This document shows, piece after piece, positions 45,444 to 57,233 of a stretch of DNA of 64,000 nucleotides. The stretch is from Manduca sexta (lineage: Eukaryota; Arthropoda; Insecta; Lepidoptera; Sphingidae), in contig NC_051134.1 in assembly GCF_014839805.1 (NCBI RefSeq), forward strand, positions 7,347,170 to 7,411,169, in the 5' to 3' direction. The position numbers were made by a program, and so were the translations under genes. The notes under the pieces are model-generated. The model saw nothing but the letters and a program-made list of their open reading frames with translations, was not told the origin of the DNA and did no database searches. Positions within the stretch are counted from its first letter, which is position 1; every line of letters starts with the position of its first letter.

Positions 45444-46102
45444 CTGCACGGCCGCTCGCCGACGCCGGCGCGGGCGCCGAGACGCCGACGTTACAACACT
45501 GTTCCGAACACACGGCACATGCGCACACACGTGAGAGGTTTTTGCGAGTGCGCCCGCGGCCCGCTAGGCACGTGACGCTGCTGCCGCGATGCATCCGAGC
45601 GAATCGATCGATGAACTGTACCGGTCGAGTGATTTAGTTCGTGCATTTGGTTCGTATACGAATAGTCAAGTTGAAAAATGATTTTCGGATAATTTTAATG
45701 CATTTATTACTGATAATTTTAAAAGGAAATACTGTTGTAAGAAAATTGTAAAGAAGGTAGAGAAAAAAGCACACGACGAAGACAAGACATTGAAGTAATT
45801 CAGCCACTTTATGGAACAGTCCCTTCATGTAAACTGTCAATTATTCCGAAGTTACTCTTTTATGTAAATTATGAAATTGTAAAATAGTAATAAATTAAAA
45901 TGTTTATAATAATATGTTGTAAGCCATAATACCTATCATAAGAAGTCAAAGGGAGATTTAAGCATGGAGTGCCTTAATCCGAAGTAAAGCAATAAAACGT
46001 CCAAAAAAGAATGATCAGCAACACATCAATCCGCACCATACTTCACTTCTTAGTACTCATTGAGAGTGTCACTTCATATCACAAAAACGACTATAATTTC
46101 AC
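45444..46102. other. GC-rich flank then AT-rich spacer
   Basis: 45444-45620 is GC-rich with C/G third-position bias on both strands and could belong to an exon or promoter. 45620-46102 is AT-rich and unassigned. Confidence 0.35.
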
Positions 46103-46300
46103 TTAGTAATTACAATTATTGGACACGCATCGCATAGTTCGCGGCGCGCGCTCCCCGCACGGGAACAGGTCCTCTGGAGGCGGGGGTTCAAGGGGCTGTG
46201 GGGGGAAGGACCGGTCGAACCGGAGCGCCAGGCCGCGGCGTCTGCGCAACGCGTGCGAGTGCGCCGCATTCCCACTACCGGCCAAATTGACCACCACCAT
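46103..46300 (-). CDS. Candidate coding exon (66 codons, ATG to TAA)
   Basis: A GC-rich - strand frame starts with an ATG in good context (ACAATGG, 46298-46300) and ends at TAA 46103-46105. It holds a basic RRRRG run and the Pro-rich word QPLEPPPPEDLFPCGERAP. Inside it is an excellent acceptor, CCTTCCCCCCACAG, after which 46195 would be the first exon base. So either the whole frame, or only 46103-46195 as a terminal exon, may be used. Function unknown; no signal peptide or domain evident. GC content differs sharply from the flanks, as in the other candidate exons. Confidence 0.35.
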   Translation of the reverse strand: MVVVNLAGSGNAAHSHALRRRRGLALRFDRSFPPQPLEPPPPEDLFPCGERAPRTMRCVSNNCNY

Positions 46301-47224
46301 TGTTCCGCTTGTTATGCTATTTACTGATCGGTTGTATTGAGTTCAATTATGAAATTAAACCCATATTTCCTAATTAAATAACGAATTATGGAAATTTCTT
46401 CGGTAAATACCCGTCGAGACGTTTGCAAATTTGCATTATAAAACTAGTATTATTACTAGAAATTATGAGCTATACTATAATATTTTTATGATGTTGAGAA
46501 TTGTTCAGCAATAGATAGCACTTTGCTCGACATGCCATTGCATACTATACAAAAGGCTCTGAAACTTATCAATAAACATGAACGTATTTCCAAACAAGTA
46601 GCCCATCATTAATACCGAAAATAATCTCAATGGGTAGAAACTAATAAATTTTATAAGGGATATGTTATTTAATGTCTTTCAAACATTGAAGGCACATGTT
46701 CCTTTTTTTTACTCTTTGCTACTGGGAATTGGCTCTCATCAATTCTTAATAATGAAAAATATTTCGACTACATCCCACCACGCGACTTCAAAGCCGAGTT
46801 TTAGTCGACAGGTTTACCTTTTCTACAGCAGATAATGTGGTACAACACGTACACGTGACGATAAATTGGGTGAAGAAATTTAGAAATGCACCACACCCGA
46901 TTCTAGAATATCACAAGAACTACAAACTAAATACCTCCGCACACAAGGCGGAGGCAAAGCATAAAACAATTATTTTAAACGCAATTCTTGTCTACAAAGC
47001 TCCTGAAAAGGGTCGGAGGCGTATCCCACATCCCATCTCGTTTAAAAAATAAGTTATGTAAGTGGATTCAAGCCGGCGCGCACGATAAAGGGCAGATTAT
47101 GGCGCACCGGTGTCAAAGTGGCCCGGAACAGTCCCAACAGGAGCGGGAACCGTGACAATAGCGCCACGATTGTGATAAACCGGGACATATAGTTACTACC
47201 GTGGCAGAGATAATACTAATATCA
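46301..47224. other. AT-rich spacer
   Basis: No gene supported. A 71-codon frame at 46837-47052 is unrecognised. Confidence 0.45.
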
Positions 47225-47318
47225 GCCCTGCATAATATTCTGTTCCAATGCTGGACACCGGCCTCTTCTACTACTGAGAGGAATTACGCCTTAGTCCACC
47301 ACGCTGGCCTAGTGCGAA
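47225..47318 (-). mobile_element. tRNA-derived SINE (family B), 3' fragment, reverse
   Basis: GACACCGGCCTCTTCTACTA and CCACCACGCTGGCCTAGTGCG match the 3' region of the copies at 55555 and 16820; the 5' part is absent. Confidence 0.75.
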
Positions 47319-47818
47319 TGATATATTAACTATAAATTAAGAAGAACCATAAAAAAAATACTATTAACATTCATTAATATTAATACATTGGACACGCGTC
47401 TTCAATTTTATTTGCATAATTATTATGTCTAGTTTTATTATAATTTTAATAATACATACGCAAAACCTTATTCTGTATTTTATATTTTAATAATATTATA
47501 TTTTAAGACTACCCCCTATAGCTTTAAAATAAGCAGTATATAAAGAGTTATTGTTAAATTCTTCACTGAAAATACATCCATAGATCATATTTTTATTCCT
47601 AATAGCGCACGGAGTCGCCACCGCCCGGCACCTGTACGTCTGTGTATGCCGGAACGTTGAATCTCCGGAACGGATCGCCGGTGCATTCGGAAAATAATTT
47701 GTTTTAAATCATAGCGCATTGTTCGCAAAGTGGATCCATTCGTTTACACGTGAAATATGAACGGTGTTATAGTGTTAAGGTCTGTTCAAATGTGCTAACT
47801 TTGACTCGGTTAGAGTAA

Positions 47819-47820
<2 letters not shown>
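47319..47820. other. AT-rich spacer with GC patch
   Basis: 47605-47690 is GC-richer and contains CCGGAACGTTGAATCTCCGG (inverted CCGG ends). Nothing assigned. Confidence 0.4.

Positions 47821-47882
<62 letters not shown>
47821..47882. repeat. (TA)31 microsatellite
   Basis: 62 bases of uninterrupted TA dinucleotides. Confidence 0.98.
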
Positions 47883-47883
<1 letters not shown>

Positions 47884-48454
47884 CTAGGTTTAAAAAGATT
47901 AAGAATTTGGTACTAGTTTCAATTTAAATTAATAAAAATACCAGTTCCGTCTGGACAATTGTTGTTTTGTCGGGACAGTTGTCTCCTTCTCTATATCTTC
48001 TGCTATAAGTACTGCCAAGTTATGCATTGGAAGGTATATTGGCAGAAAAAAATAAAGATAAAACGATCATGTGGCTATTGTATCTTTTTCTAAGATATTT
48101 CCACGTGACAAGCTTGTAAACGCAAATGAGCTCTACACATGATTTACAGACCCACAGAAAAGAATTAATTATTATTGAACGCACCGTATATAGCTCTACT
48201 AATGACAATACTCCACGTGTTCTGTATAGTGTATATCGTATACATATGAACAGACTTTTACAGCAGCACTGAGTAGTCCGAGTACAAAGTTATAATGAAA
48301 ATCCTGTTTTGAAATCTGTTGAAATTTATCTTTTGTATTGTAAAATATGATTTCACGCCCGAATGCGTTCGGGAACATTTTCTCGTACTTCAATTTATAT
48401 GGAATTGTAATATTTAGAGTTTTCTCTATTCTATATTATATTTTATTTTTAGAC
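47883..48454. other. AT-rich spacer
   Basis: No feature seen. Confidence 0.5.
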
Positions 48455-48880
48455 TAGCTCATGACTGCAGCACCACCTGAGTGAAAGAGTTTTCCGGGAT
48501 GAAAAAATTGCCTACAGCACTCAAGCTTGCTATTAGAAAAAAAAAATATTTCGTCTAAATCCGTTGAGTAGTTTTTGAGTTAATCGCGTTCAGGCAGGCA
48601 GATAGATGCAGCGGGGGACTTATTTAAAATATATTTTTAAGAGGAACAATTCCCTCATTCATAGTTGTTGCGTAACCTTAAACGTTTACACAGCGCACGC
48701 AACGGAAGCTCTCAAAAGAAATATTTTTTCTCCGTTTTTGCACTATTTTTCATAAATACTTCGTTCCTATTGGTCCCAGCCTAGCCTTCCACGAGCAACA
48801 ACAATTTAGGTTATCCAATACTGAAATAATTTTACAATTCAAACAAACAAAGTCTTCAGCTTTATATAATAGTATAGATT
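48455..48880 (+). mobile_element. Family D repeat, second copy
   Basis: Degenerate head GACTAGCTCATGACTGCAGC, then GAGTAGTTTTTGAGTTAATC, GATGCAGCGGGGGACTT, GCGCACGCAACGGAAGCTC and the tail CTTCAGCTTTATATAATAG. Same order as 2082-2740, without the tandem duplication. Confidence 0.7.
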
Positions 48881-50534
48881 CATCGACTACTATTTCATCA
48901 TGTCGTTTAATTTAATATGTGTCAACTTGAGTAAAATGAGAAATGAAAGGCTTTACATTCGAGACTTGCGGAAATGGAATCTGTTGTTGAGATCCATATT
49001 TAGTTTTAGTACCGTGAAACCGGAAATACCTGGGTTTTTTAACCCTGTGGAATACCTGGGTTCTTAAGGGATGAGGAAATATAATTAAAAATAGTCTTAT
49101 GTTATTCTGAGGTCAGGATAGTGAGCGTGTAATATTTTGAACACATAATTATATTTAAAATATTTCACGAAAAACTTACTTTATTTTGCAACAATAATAA
49201 TATGATAAATAAACAAACTGAAATAAAAATCTTGTAAAACCTATGAATCCACGAGTGAACTGCTACCCGTCAGTTTTCAGCTGAGAGCCTTATTTAGGGG
49301 GCAGAGGCACGCGCCACTACCTTTTTATGAGCCGTGAGAAGTGATGGAATGCCCTCCGCACTCCCCTAGGAGGGTCTCTTACGCAACTCTTCGCGGAATG
49401 TAATACTTGGCGCAATATGAACCCACGCGTAGGGAATTTATATACGCATTTGCGGGACACGGATATATGTTAAATGTCGCTAATATTTTCACGCATTTTT
49501 TACGCGATGAGAAAGCTTGCGTGACAACCCTGGCTTGCTCGCTGAAAAAATGGTATGGTGTTTCATTACGCTGATCAGACCTTTATTGTATCATCTTATA
49601 CAGCCAAGTGTTAACATTATCGATCAAACTAAAGACCACAGTGCCTGCAATATAAAAATAACATCTCAAACTTCGAAATAAATAGTATCACAGAAATTAT
49701 GGACGCTTCGACGATCTTGAAGATGAACAAGACGGATGGGTGTTCTTCGATTGGGCAATTTTACATATGGTCATGGTACATCATGAATGTTATGTCGACC
49801 GACCTGGGAATCGTACCCAGAACTACACAGTTGACAGACACGGCAGTGCTCCCAGGGACTCGCCGAGCTTCATTGCTCGGTGTCACTTCCGATCTTGGCT
49901 TACAGGAGTTGCAATAGTAGGTGTGTGCGTGTAATAGTCCCGAAAAACTCTTAGCACACAACGACTACACCAATAAGTCGATAAAAATTATACTTCCTTA
50001 TAATTGTATTGTCTGGTGTACAAATAGTTTCAGAAAGAATTTATCAAATGCAACTAAAATCCTTGAAACACGCGTCATTTCCAGTGCAATCGATAAAAGG
50101 ATATAAAGGATTCCTCCCTGACTAGTGAAAAGATATCTGAAGTGAGCCACGTATCGCGCGCGTATTTGTCTCGTCACAGAAGTGCAAGGCGACGGAAGCG
50201 CCGCGGACAGCCGCGCGAGATGCATCTGGTTTTGCAATCGACAGTGCATTCGACAAACGAGATCGATGCGGATATTGGGAGCTATTTCAAACGAAATCCT
50301 GTTTTTGTCTTTCTATAGGGGTGTAGTAAATGGTGTTCTATTATTATTTGTTTATATCAACTACAATTTGAGTCTTATCTTGATAATCTTCAAAATAGTT
50401 AATCCTATAACAAGATGAATAGACACCTCCATAAGCTGAACAAATATAACATTTCAAATCGTAAAGACGATCTTTAAGGATCGATCGCTTTTTCTTCACT
50501 AAAATAAAATTCGTACTTCACTTCACTTCATTTT
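48881..50534. other. AT-rich DNA with tRNA-like reversed piece
   Basis: At 49795-49860 the - strand carries GGGTACGATTCCCAGG, a B-box-like word, within TGCCGTGTCTGTCAACTGTG; it may be a reversed SINE of another family. No second copy is in the window. Nothing else assigned. Confidence 0.35.
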
Positions 50535-50712
50535 AGATAATGGCCCACGGAAGTATGTCGCGTTCCAGGATCAGCCTGTGTATATCCGGTTCCAACAAGC
50601 CGGCATGATTGTGTCGACTGTCGAGGGGTAATCATCTCTCGTCCTTAGACATTCTATTTGACCCCATTCCTCTTACCATCAGGTGGAGTGGGGTCACTTT
50701 GTTAATGGGCCT
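50535..50712 (+). mobile_element. Family C short repeat
   Basis: CAGGATCAGCCTGTGTATATC, AAGCCGGCATGATTGTGTCG and GGTCACTTTGTTAATGGGCC in the same order and spacing as 15915-16122, ending in A-rich sequence. Confidence 0.75.
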
Positions 50713-51215
50713 TTAAAACAACGAACATTTTGGTTAAAGTTAATATGTAGCTACTTTTGTGGTTGACTGTACATCGACCCTCTTGAATGCGATTTTTCAG
50801 AATGATTTCTTAAGGTTTTGACATAGAACACTTTCGACTACTATCCTATTCCCTATGATATGTATTTTTTTTATACAACACTACATAAAAGGGATGCACT
50901 ATTTGTAGCTCTTACTGTTCAACAGTGTAGTAATTCCAACATTCATTCTTAAACTTTTCTACTTACAACGGGAATGCAATAAAGAACTGTACTTACATTT
51001 GCATTTAGTACACATTTGCAATTTACGTTTACGTGCATTCAACATCGCCTTTATTTTAACTGCCACTAAAACAATTTCCTTCTACATAAAACGCATCAAG
51101 CAAACGACATTATCGTTACGGCACAATATATCGGTGCGCGTGATCGCGAGCGCGCCCTCTAAATCAATACTCCGCCAGTAATGGAATTTAAGCGATTCTT
51201 TCACTTTGAACTCAC
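50713..51215. other. AT-rich spacer, putative intron
   Basis: No repeat supported. Confidence 0.45.
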
Positions 51216-51268
51216 CAGGTGGACATAATTCTCGGTAGAAGTCACGTATTCTAACGTTATACGTCAAG
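51216..51268 (-). CDS. Candidate small internal exon
   Basis: On the - strand, 53 nt lie between an AAAG acceptor (ACCTTCTAAAG, weak pyrimidine tract) and a consensus CACCTG/GTGAGT donor. The peptide includes LTYNVRIRDFYRELCPP, of natural-looking composition. In-frame TAA occurs just upstream of the acceptor, so if coding it must be spliced. One base at each end completes codons of neighbouring exons. Family not recognised; its link with the other - strand exons is unproven. Confidence 0.3.
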
Positions 51269-52197
51269 CTTTAGAAGGTCTCCGTGTGATATGGATGCAC
51301 GTACTTTGCGCGGTTCTTTTGCGATTTGACGCGTTAGGGTAACTTAGTGCGGCGACGATAACCGGAGTCGATTCCGAACATTTGAACCGTAGTTGTCGTT
51401 TTGGTTTGGATTATAGAATAGCAACTTCTTGAGAAGTTTTGTAACTTTATCGGTTCGCCAGCTTACATTCTTCCATCAAAGCACAACATTTGGCTGTTTG
51501 AGTAGAGAATTAGGACAAGAAACCTGATCATTCTGATGAAAGCAATCTAGGCTTCAGGGTGTGAATCGGGGAGAGAATAGATTTACAAATATTCCTTCTT
51601 GGTATAATTCCTAGTAGCTACGAACTTAGACTGAGAACTCTAAATTTTGATTTGTGTCCTTGAAGGATTAAGTGGTGTGATTTAAAAACACCGTATTTAC
51701 CTGGGTTTGTACTCCATATGGTGAAAAATTCGCTCTCTATTGAATCATGTTGCGGATATATTCGGACAAAACAGTGCTATGAAGTGTGCAGTAATAGCGG
51801 TTATTTCTAACCGTTCAGGATAAAGGCATGAGGTGTAGTTATTTACACCCATATTTAAAAAGAATACTATGAAGGTACACAGCGCACCCGAAAGCATAGT
51901 GCCAGTAATGTTATAGTTTTCTTTGGCTTTGTTTGTGTAACAGCCAGCCGGAATAAAGCTGTGTTTCAATATAAGCCAATCACAGAGCTCCTATGCCTAC
52001 ATCGTAACTCTGAGAAACAGACTTATTATCATACCATTGTTTCAATCCTAACTAAGTATTGTTTGTGAATATGAACCTAAATGTGTTGTAAGTGAACGTC
52101 GCCAATATCGCCGTTAGAACGTGTCTCTGTCACTAGCGAGCGAGTCTTGTCACGAATAAATGAATACCTTACTCACTTACAACTAGTTCTTTATTAA
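51269..52197. other. AT-rich DNA up to assembly gap
   Basis: No gene or repeat supported. Confidence 0.45.
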
Positions 52198-52697
52198 NNN
52201 NNNNNNNNNNNNNNNNNNNNNNNNNNNNNNNNNNNNNNNNNNNNNNNNNNNNNNNNNNNNNNNNNNNNNNNNNNNNNNNNNNNNNNNNNNNNNNNNNNNN
52301 NNNNNNNNNNNNNNNNNNNNNNNNNNNNNNNNNNNNNNNNNNNNNNNNNNNNNNNNNNNNNNNNNNNNNNNNNNNNNNNNNNNNNNNNNNNNNNNNNNNN
52401 NNNNNNNNNNNNNNNNNNNNNNNNNNNNNNNNNNNNNNNNNNNNNNNNNNNNNNNNNNNNNNNNNNNNNNNNNNNNNNNNNNNNNNNNNNNNNNNNNNNN
52501 NNNNNNNNNNNNNNNNNNNNNNNNNNNNNNNNNNNNNNNNNNNNNNNNNNNNNNNNNNNNNNNNNNNNNNNNNNNNNNNNNNNNNNNNNNNNNNNNNNNN
52601 NNNNNNNNNNNNNNNNNNNNNNNNNNNNNNNNNNNNNNNNNNNNNNNNNNNNNNNNNNNNNNNNNNNNNNNNNNNNNNNNNNNNNNNNNNNNNNNNN
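52198..52697. other. Assembly gap (500 N)
   Basis: Exactly 500 unknown bases, a placeholder size. Any open frame crossing it is meaningless. Confidence 0.99.
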
Positions 52698-53039
52698 ATA
52701 TTCACAGTAATATCCCCTTCAGGATAATTCGTGTGCAAACCCAAATTTGTATGTGTGATTGCATTTCCGAAGGCACACTCCCGTGGGATGGAACTTTTTT
52801 GTTCTTTGATAATCAGTAATATACATTGTTCCTTTTCACTTGAAAAGTCCCATTGAGCTCCTGGAGGCATTGTCTTCTAAATTATAATCTTCGGCTTTAT
52901 AAGAGTCCCGTTTTGTTCATCAGTAATTTGGGATTTATTGTGCTCAGATCTTTATTAATATTCCCAGAAAATACTTTATAGTTAGCTAGATATTTGACTG
53001 ACTTAGTCCTTCTATTGCGTGCGTAGTATGACTATTATA
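52698..53039. other. AT-rich DNA after the gap
   Basis: No feature seen. Confidence 0.5.
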
Positions 53040-53195
53040 TCAAGGGACTATATCATATATGGGTATTACATCATATACAGTGTCTCTCTAGTATATCATG
53101 GGACACTATACACGAGAAAAGTCAGTGCATAGTTGCGCTCACTGCCTTCCCCTTCGAGGATAGAAATAAGTGAAGGTACGTGTAGACATTTGACT
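53040..53195 (+). mobile_element. tRNA-derived SINE (family A), degenerate 3' part
   Basis: TATCATGGGACACTATACAC, GTGCATAGTTGCGCTCACTG and CCTTCCCCTTCGAGGATA correspond in order to the ATCATGGGACGGGACACAC, GTTGCGCCTCTGC and ACCCCTTCGGGGATAAA words of 43802-44058. The tRNA-like head is absent. Confidence 0.55.
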
Positions 53196-53741
53196 AATGC
53201 TGAACTTATGTAATTGACACAAGTAAATAAGAAAAAAATAATAATTGTGAACCACAGACCCACACTTTATCTATTTATATAGACATTAACCCTAGCGACT
53301 GACGAGCTCTCGGCCGACAGCGCCGCATTACCAAGTAGCAGTGTCGAGACTTGCGCAAAATATAATAAAACTCCCCCCATTTACATAACGACATGGTAAT
53401 GACACTAAAGCGAGGCTTTATTCTTGTTGACATTTCCTTTATCACTCTATCTTTAAGGACAAACAATAAAAAGATAAAGTTTGGTTTACTTCATTATTCT
53501 TAAAGCCTTTATTGGTCGATGGCGGAATTAGATTATAAAATGGCGCTCGGTTTGATTATATTCGGTTATGACTCAATTATAGAGTACGGTTGTGATTTGA
53601 TCCCACGTCAATATATAAATGCCCATGTACCTCAACATTCTTTGATACAACATTTTTATCAGGAAGTATGGAGCCTTTCCCTCTTAATATAACAATAAAT
53701 ATCCTTTGTAATTTTGTTTTTGTAGCCGCCGGTATTTAATA
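53196..53741. other. AT-rich spacer
   Basis: No feature seen. Confidence 0.5.
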
Positions 53742-53749
53742 CTCTACAG
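53742..53749. repeat. 8-bp TSD (left) of hAT element
   Basis: CTCTACAG, identical to 54045-54052. Confidence 0.92.
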
Positions 53750-54044
53750 CAGGGGTGGCCAACCGGTCGATCGCGATCGACTGGTCGATCGCCACAACAA
53801 GTCCAGTTGATCGTGGCAAGGCAAAAATATAAATACGTAGAACATACAACAGACCGCGCAACATACCTAATCACTAACTGCTGCACGCATCGATTTGTAT
53901 TATTTTCTATTCAAAACAATAATAATTTGTGTGCTGAACTATGTTGTTTCATTTAAGATTTCAAGATGTATGTAGCTTGGTAGATCGCACAGAGTATCAT
54001 CAGTGAAAAGTAGATCTTAGGTCTTACCAAGTTGGTCACCCCTG
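53750..54044. mobile_element. Non-autonomous hAT-superfamily element (295 bp)
   Basis: Terminal inverted repeats CAGGGGTGGCCAAC and GTTGGTCACCCCTG (one mismatch) with a perfect 8-bp duplication CTCTACAG on both sides. The CAGGGGTG-type terminus and 8-bp duplication are diagnostic of hAT transposons. Interior is too short to encode a transposase. Subterminal GATCGCGATCGACTGGTCG and TAGATCGCA words are repeated inversely and may be transposase binding sites. Confidence 0.9.
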
Positions 54045-54052
54045 CTCTACAG
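54045..54052. repeat. 8-bp TSD (right) of hAT element
   Basis: CTCTACAG, identical to 53742-53749. Confidence 0.92.
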
Positions 54053-55544
54053 TTTTAATATATTCTTGTTTGAACGGTCTAACCCCTTAGTAGTATCAAT
54101 ACGTTGGAAAAATACATTTTTTCAGTATCGACTGATTTGTTATTCCCTAACAACATTCACAGTAATATAATTGGAATTCATTTTAATGGTTTAATTATAA
54201 AACGCAAAGCGATAATATTTAAATGGAAGTCAATATTGTCAAAGTTAATACCAGTAAAGCGTATAAATTTTAACGATTCAACTTGTTAAGTATTCAAATT
54301 GTTTTATTATCTGAAGCTATAAATCTCTACAACACAGAATCGTAATTGTCAGCGGAGCGGGACGGGGCGGTGCGGAGAGGAGATCGACGGTAAAAATGAT
54401 TTTATGCGGATGCGGCTATTCTTCGCATTCCAAATACGCTTTTTGTTACTGATGTTATAAATGTCCGTTAGAAATAAACGCAAATACGATACTTGACCCT
54501 GGAAAAGGATTTTTACGTAGGTAAAACTAGCAGAACATGAAAAAATAAGTAGTAACCGCAATACAAAGCGACGTCAGTCCTAAATATGTAGAAAATCCGC
54601 ATTTAAACACCACAGGTGTATGGCGGATTGACGGCGGTAAATTAAAATACCGAGATATCCAGGGGAGGGAGTGGGGGATGAAACTTTATTTCTGTAACAG
54701 GTGTTCGCTAAATACAGCACTTTATTATAATCAAACTGAACATTACTGACGATCATATAATGAGCCATCCGAGCGAGGCGCACGATCACGTGTTTCAAAC
54801 TTTCTGTTCGTATAAATTGCACCTGTCGCGACATAAACCGACTGAAAATTATTATGCAGTTATATAGGTTCGTTAAATTATTTTGGAAATGTATTGGGAA
54901 AATTGTTGCGAGTGCGGCACGCACCAACTACTATCAACCGATTCTAAATCGCAGTAGCAATGTTTGCGCAACGCTCTGCAATCTGCATAATTATACACGA
55001 GTTACAAACACCGGCGATCAAAGACATCACGGTTTACCAAATTATTATTCGCCTGGATCTCCAACCCTAATATTGCATCCTTTTCTCTACTAAGAGATAT
55101 ATCAATAGGAGACTATTTCTAACCTTACATTGGTTGATTCGATTTATTAAGTTTTATGACAACCATTGCTGTGCGGTGGGCTTCGAATTGGTTGTGAAAT
55201 ACAGTCGATGAATCGTTGGAACTGTATGTGATTTCTTTTCTCATGTGCTCTTACTGTTTATCAGCTGACTGAATTCCACAGTTGGTTCACTTCCTTGTTA
55301 ACTTGATTGTATCTTTCTTAGCAGAATTTTAACCACGGCGGGCAACATCAACGGAGAACAGAGAGGTACGTAGGAGATATTATAGTACACAAGTATGTAC
55401 GCAATACACTGGTGCACTCTCTGTTCCTGCACTCTCATAGTCCAGTGAGACGGTAATCCGACATAATCGGAAAGAGATGAATCGCAGGACCAACGACTTT
55501 ACGTGCTTTATAAAGTACGGCGGTGTCACATTGCTAACTTCCTG
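54053..55544. other. AT-rich DNA
   Basis: A short GC-rich patch (54350-54395) and a 115-codon - strand frame (54580-54927) without recognisable motifs. Nothing supported. Confidence 0.4.
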
Positions 55545-55554
55545 GCTTCAAACT

Positions 55555-55873
55555 AATAATAATATCAGCCCTGTATTATATACTTGCCCACTGCTGAGCA
55601 CGGGCCTAATCTACTACTGAGAGGGATTAGGCCTTAGTCCACCACGCTGGCCTAGTGCGGATTGGTAGACTTCACACACCTTCGAAATTCCTATAGAGAA
55701 CTTCTCAGATATGCAGGTGTCCTCACGATGTTTGCCTTCACCGTTAAAACGAACGATAAATTCACAAAGAATACACACATGATTTTAGAAAAATCAGAGG
55801 TGTATGCCCTTGGGATTTGAACCAGCGGACATTCGTCTTGGCAGTCCGTTCCACACCCAACTAGGCTATCGCA
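55555..55873 (-). mobile_element. tRNA-derived SINE (family B), near full length, reverse
   Basis: Begins with the reversed tail (AATAATAATATCAGCCCTG), passes the reversed B box GGGATTTGAACC and ends with AACTAGGCTATCGC, the reversed A box. Flanks GCTTCAAACT (55545-55554) and GTTTCAAACT (55874-55883) form a 10-bp duplication with one change. Confidence 0.9.
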
Positions 55874-55883
55874 GTTTCAAACT

Positions 55884-56180
55884 GCGCCTGAGTATTTTTT
55901 TTAAACTTATTAGGATCTGAAGTCTTATTTTGATATTTACCAAATATATTTATATACCACAATGTTTGAGACATTAGATATTCCTTCCATGATGTTTAGA
56001 GTCTACATATCTACTGGCAGACTTTTCAAAACACATTTATTCCTATCACGGCATATTATATCTTAGGACTGTCAGGTAAGCCAGTGTCTTCGCGAAGTTT
56101 TTTGTCACCATAAACAATGAATTTGTTAAATTAACAATGAATAAATTAGTAAAAGTCAGAGTAAATAATTGCACTGACAT
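55884..56180. other. Spacer between inverted SINEs
   Basis: About 300 bp of AT-rich DNA, no feature. Confidence 0.5.
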
Positions 56181-56191
56181 TAATGCTGAAC

Positions 56192-56524
56192 GAAGCGGCG
56201 ATAGCCTAGTTGGGTGTGGAACGGACTGCCGAGACGAATGTCCGCAGGTTCAAATCCCAAGGGCACACACCTCTGACTTTTCTAAAAAATCATGTGTGTA
56301 TTCTTTGTGAATTTATCGTTCGCTTTAACGGTGAAGGAAAACATCGTGAGGAAACCTGCACATCTGAGAAGTTCTCTATAGGAATTTCGAAGGTGTGTGA
56401 AGTCTACCAATCCGCACTAGGCTAGCGTGGTGGACTAAGGCCTAATCCCTCTCAGTAGTAGAGGAGGCCCGTGCTCAGCAGTGGGCAAGTATATAATACA
56501 GGGCTGTTATTATTATTATTATTA
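56192..56524 (+). mobile_element. tRNA-derived SINE (family B), full length with TSD
   Basis: Best copy of the family: A box TAGCCTAGTTGG exactly as in the RNA polymerase III consensus, B box GGTTCAAATCC, a body of about 250 bp, and a (TTA)n tail. A perfect 11-bp duplication TAATGCTGAAC flanks it (56181-56191 and 56525-56535), so length is 333 bp. A fortuitous 71-codon frame lies inside. Confidence 0.95.
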
Positions 56525-56535
56525 TAATGCTGAAC

Positions 56536-57233
56536 TAGAATACAATAGTGTTTACAACAGCTTGGCGGCAAAAATAGAATAAACAGACCTTCCCAGACAG
56601 GCTCGCACAGCAGAGATCTGCGTAGTGCCGTGGCTAATTAGAGACGACAGCGCTCAGAACAGCGGTTGATACTGTGGTGTGTATAAAATAATTTAATTAA
56701 CATCGCACCAAACTCGCGTTTATTAATTTGCAAATTGTCCCCGACGTGGTCGACTCCCGACTCCACGCCACCCTTAGGCTTTGTCAAAATTAATTAATTC
56801 ATATTTTTGTGGTTCTAGCCCTTGCTAATTAAAGGTTTATTATCGCGATGTGATCTGTGGATTAGATTAGCGCTAATTATAATCAGGTGTACTTCTAATA
56901 AGATTAGGAATTCTGTACGTATTCTTTTGTATTAAAATACTTGATATCTAATTATTGTGAAATAATATTAATTCATTTCAAAGTAATATAAAAAAATATT
57001 GGATACAATTAAGTAAGTACCAACCTTCACACTAACGGCCGTAATCAATAAAAGGTCTTATTCTAGTACTATACTCACAACCACTCGTTTGTTTCTTTAA
57101 AATAAGAAAGATGGATCGCAGAAAGTATAACTCCACGTAACTTAGTGACCACACCCAACTTTTCCACAAGAAACATGTCCAGGAGTCACAAACCGCTCTC
57201 CGATAATTCCACAACATATTTTATGCAAACACT
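56536..57233. other. AT-rich spacer
   Basis: No gene or repeat supported. Confidence 0.45.

Noticed and set aside
52169..52870. 233-codon minus-strand open frame
   Set aside because: It runs through 500 N of an assembly gap and has no real content.
56210..56425. 71-codon open frame
   Set aside because: Lies wholly inside the full-length family B SINE and is fortuitous.
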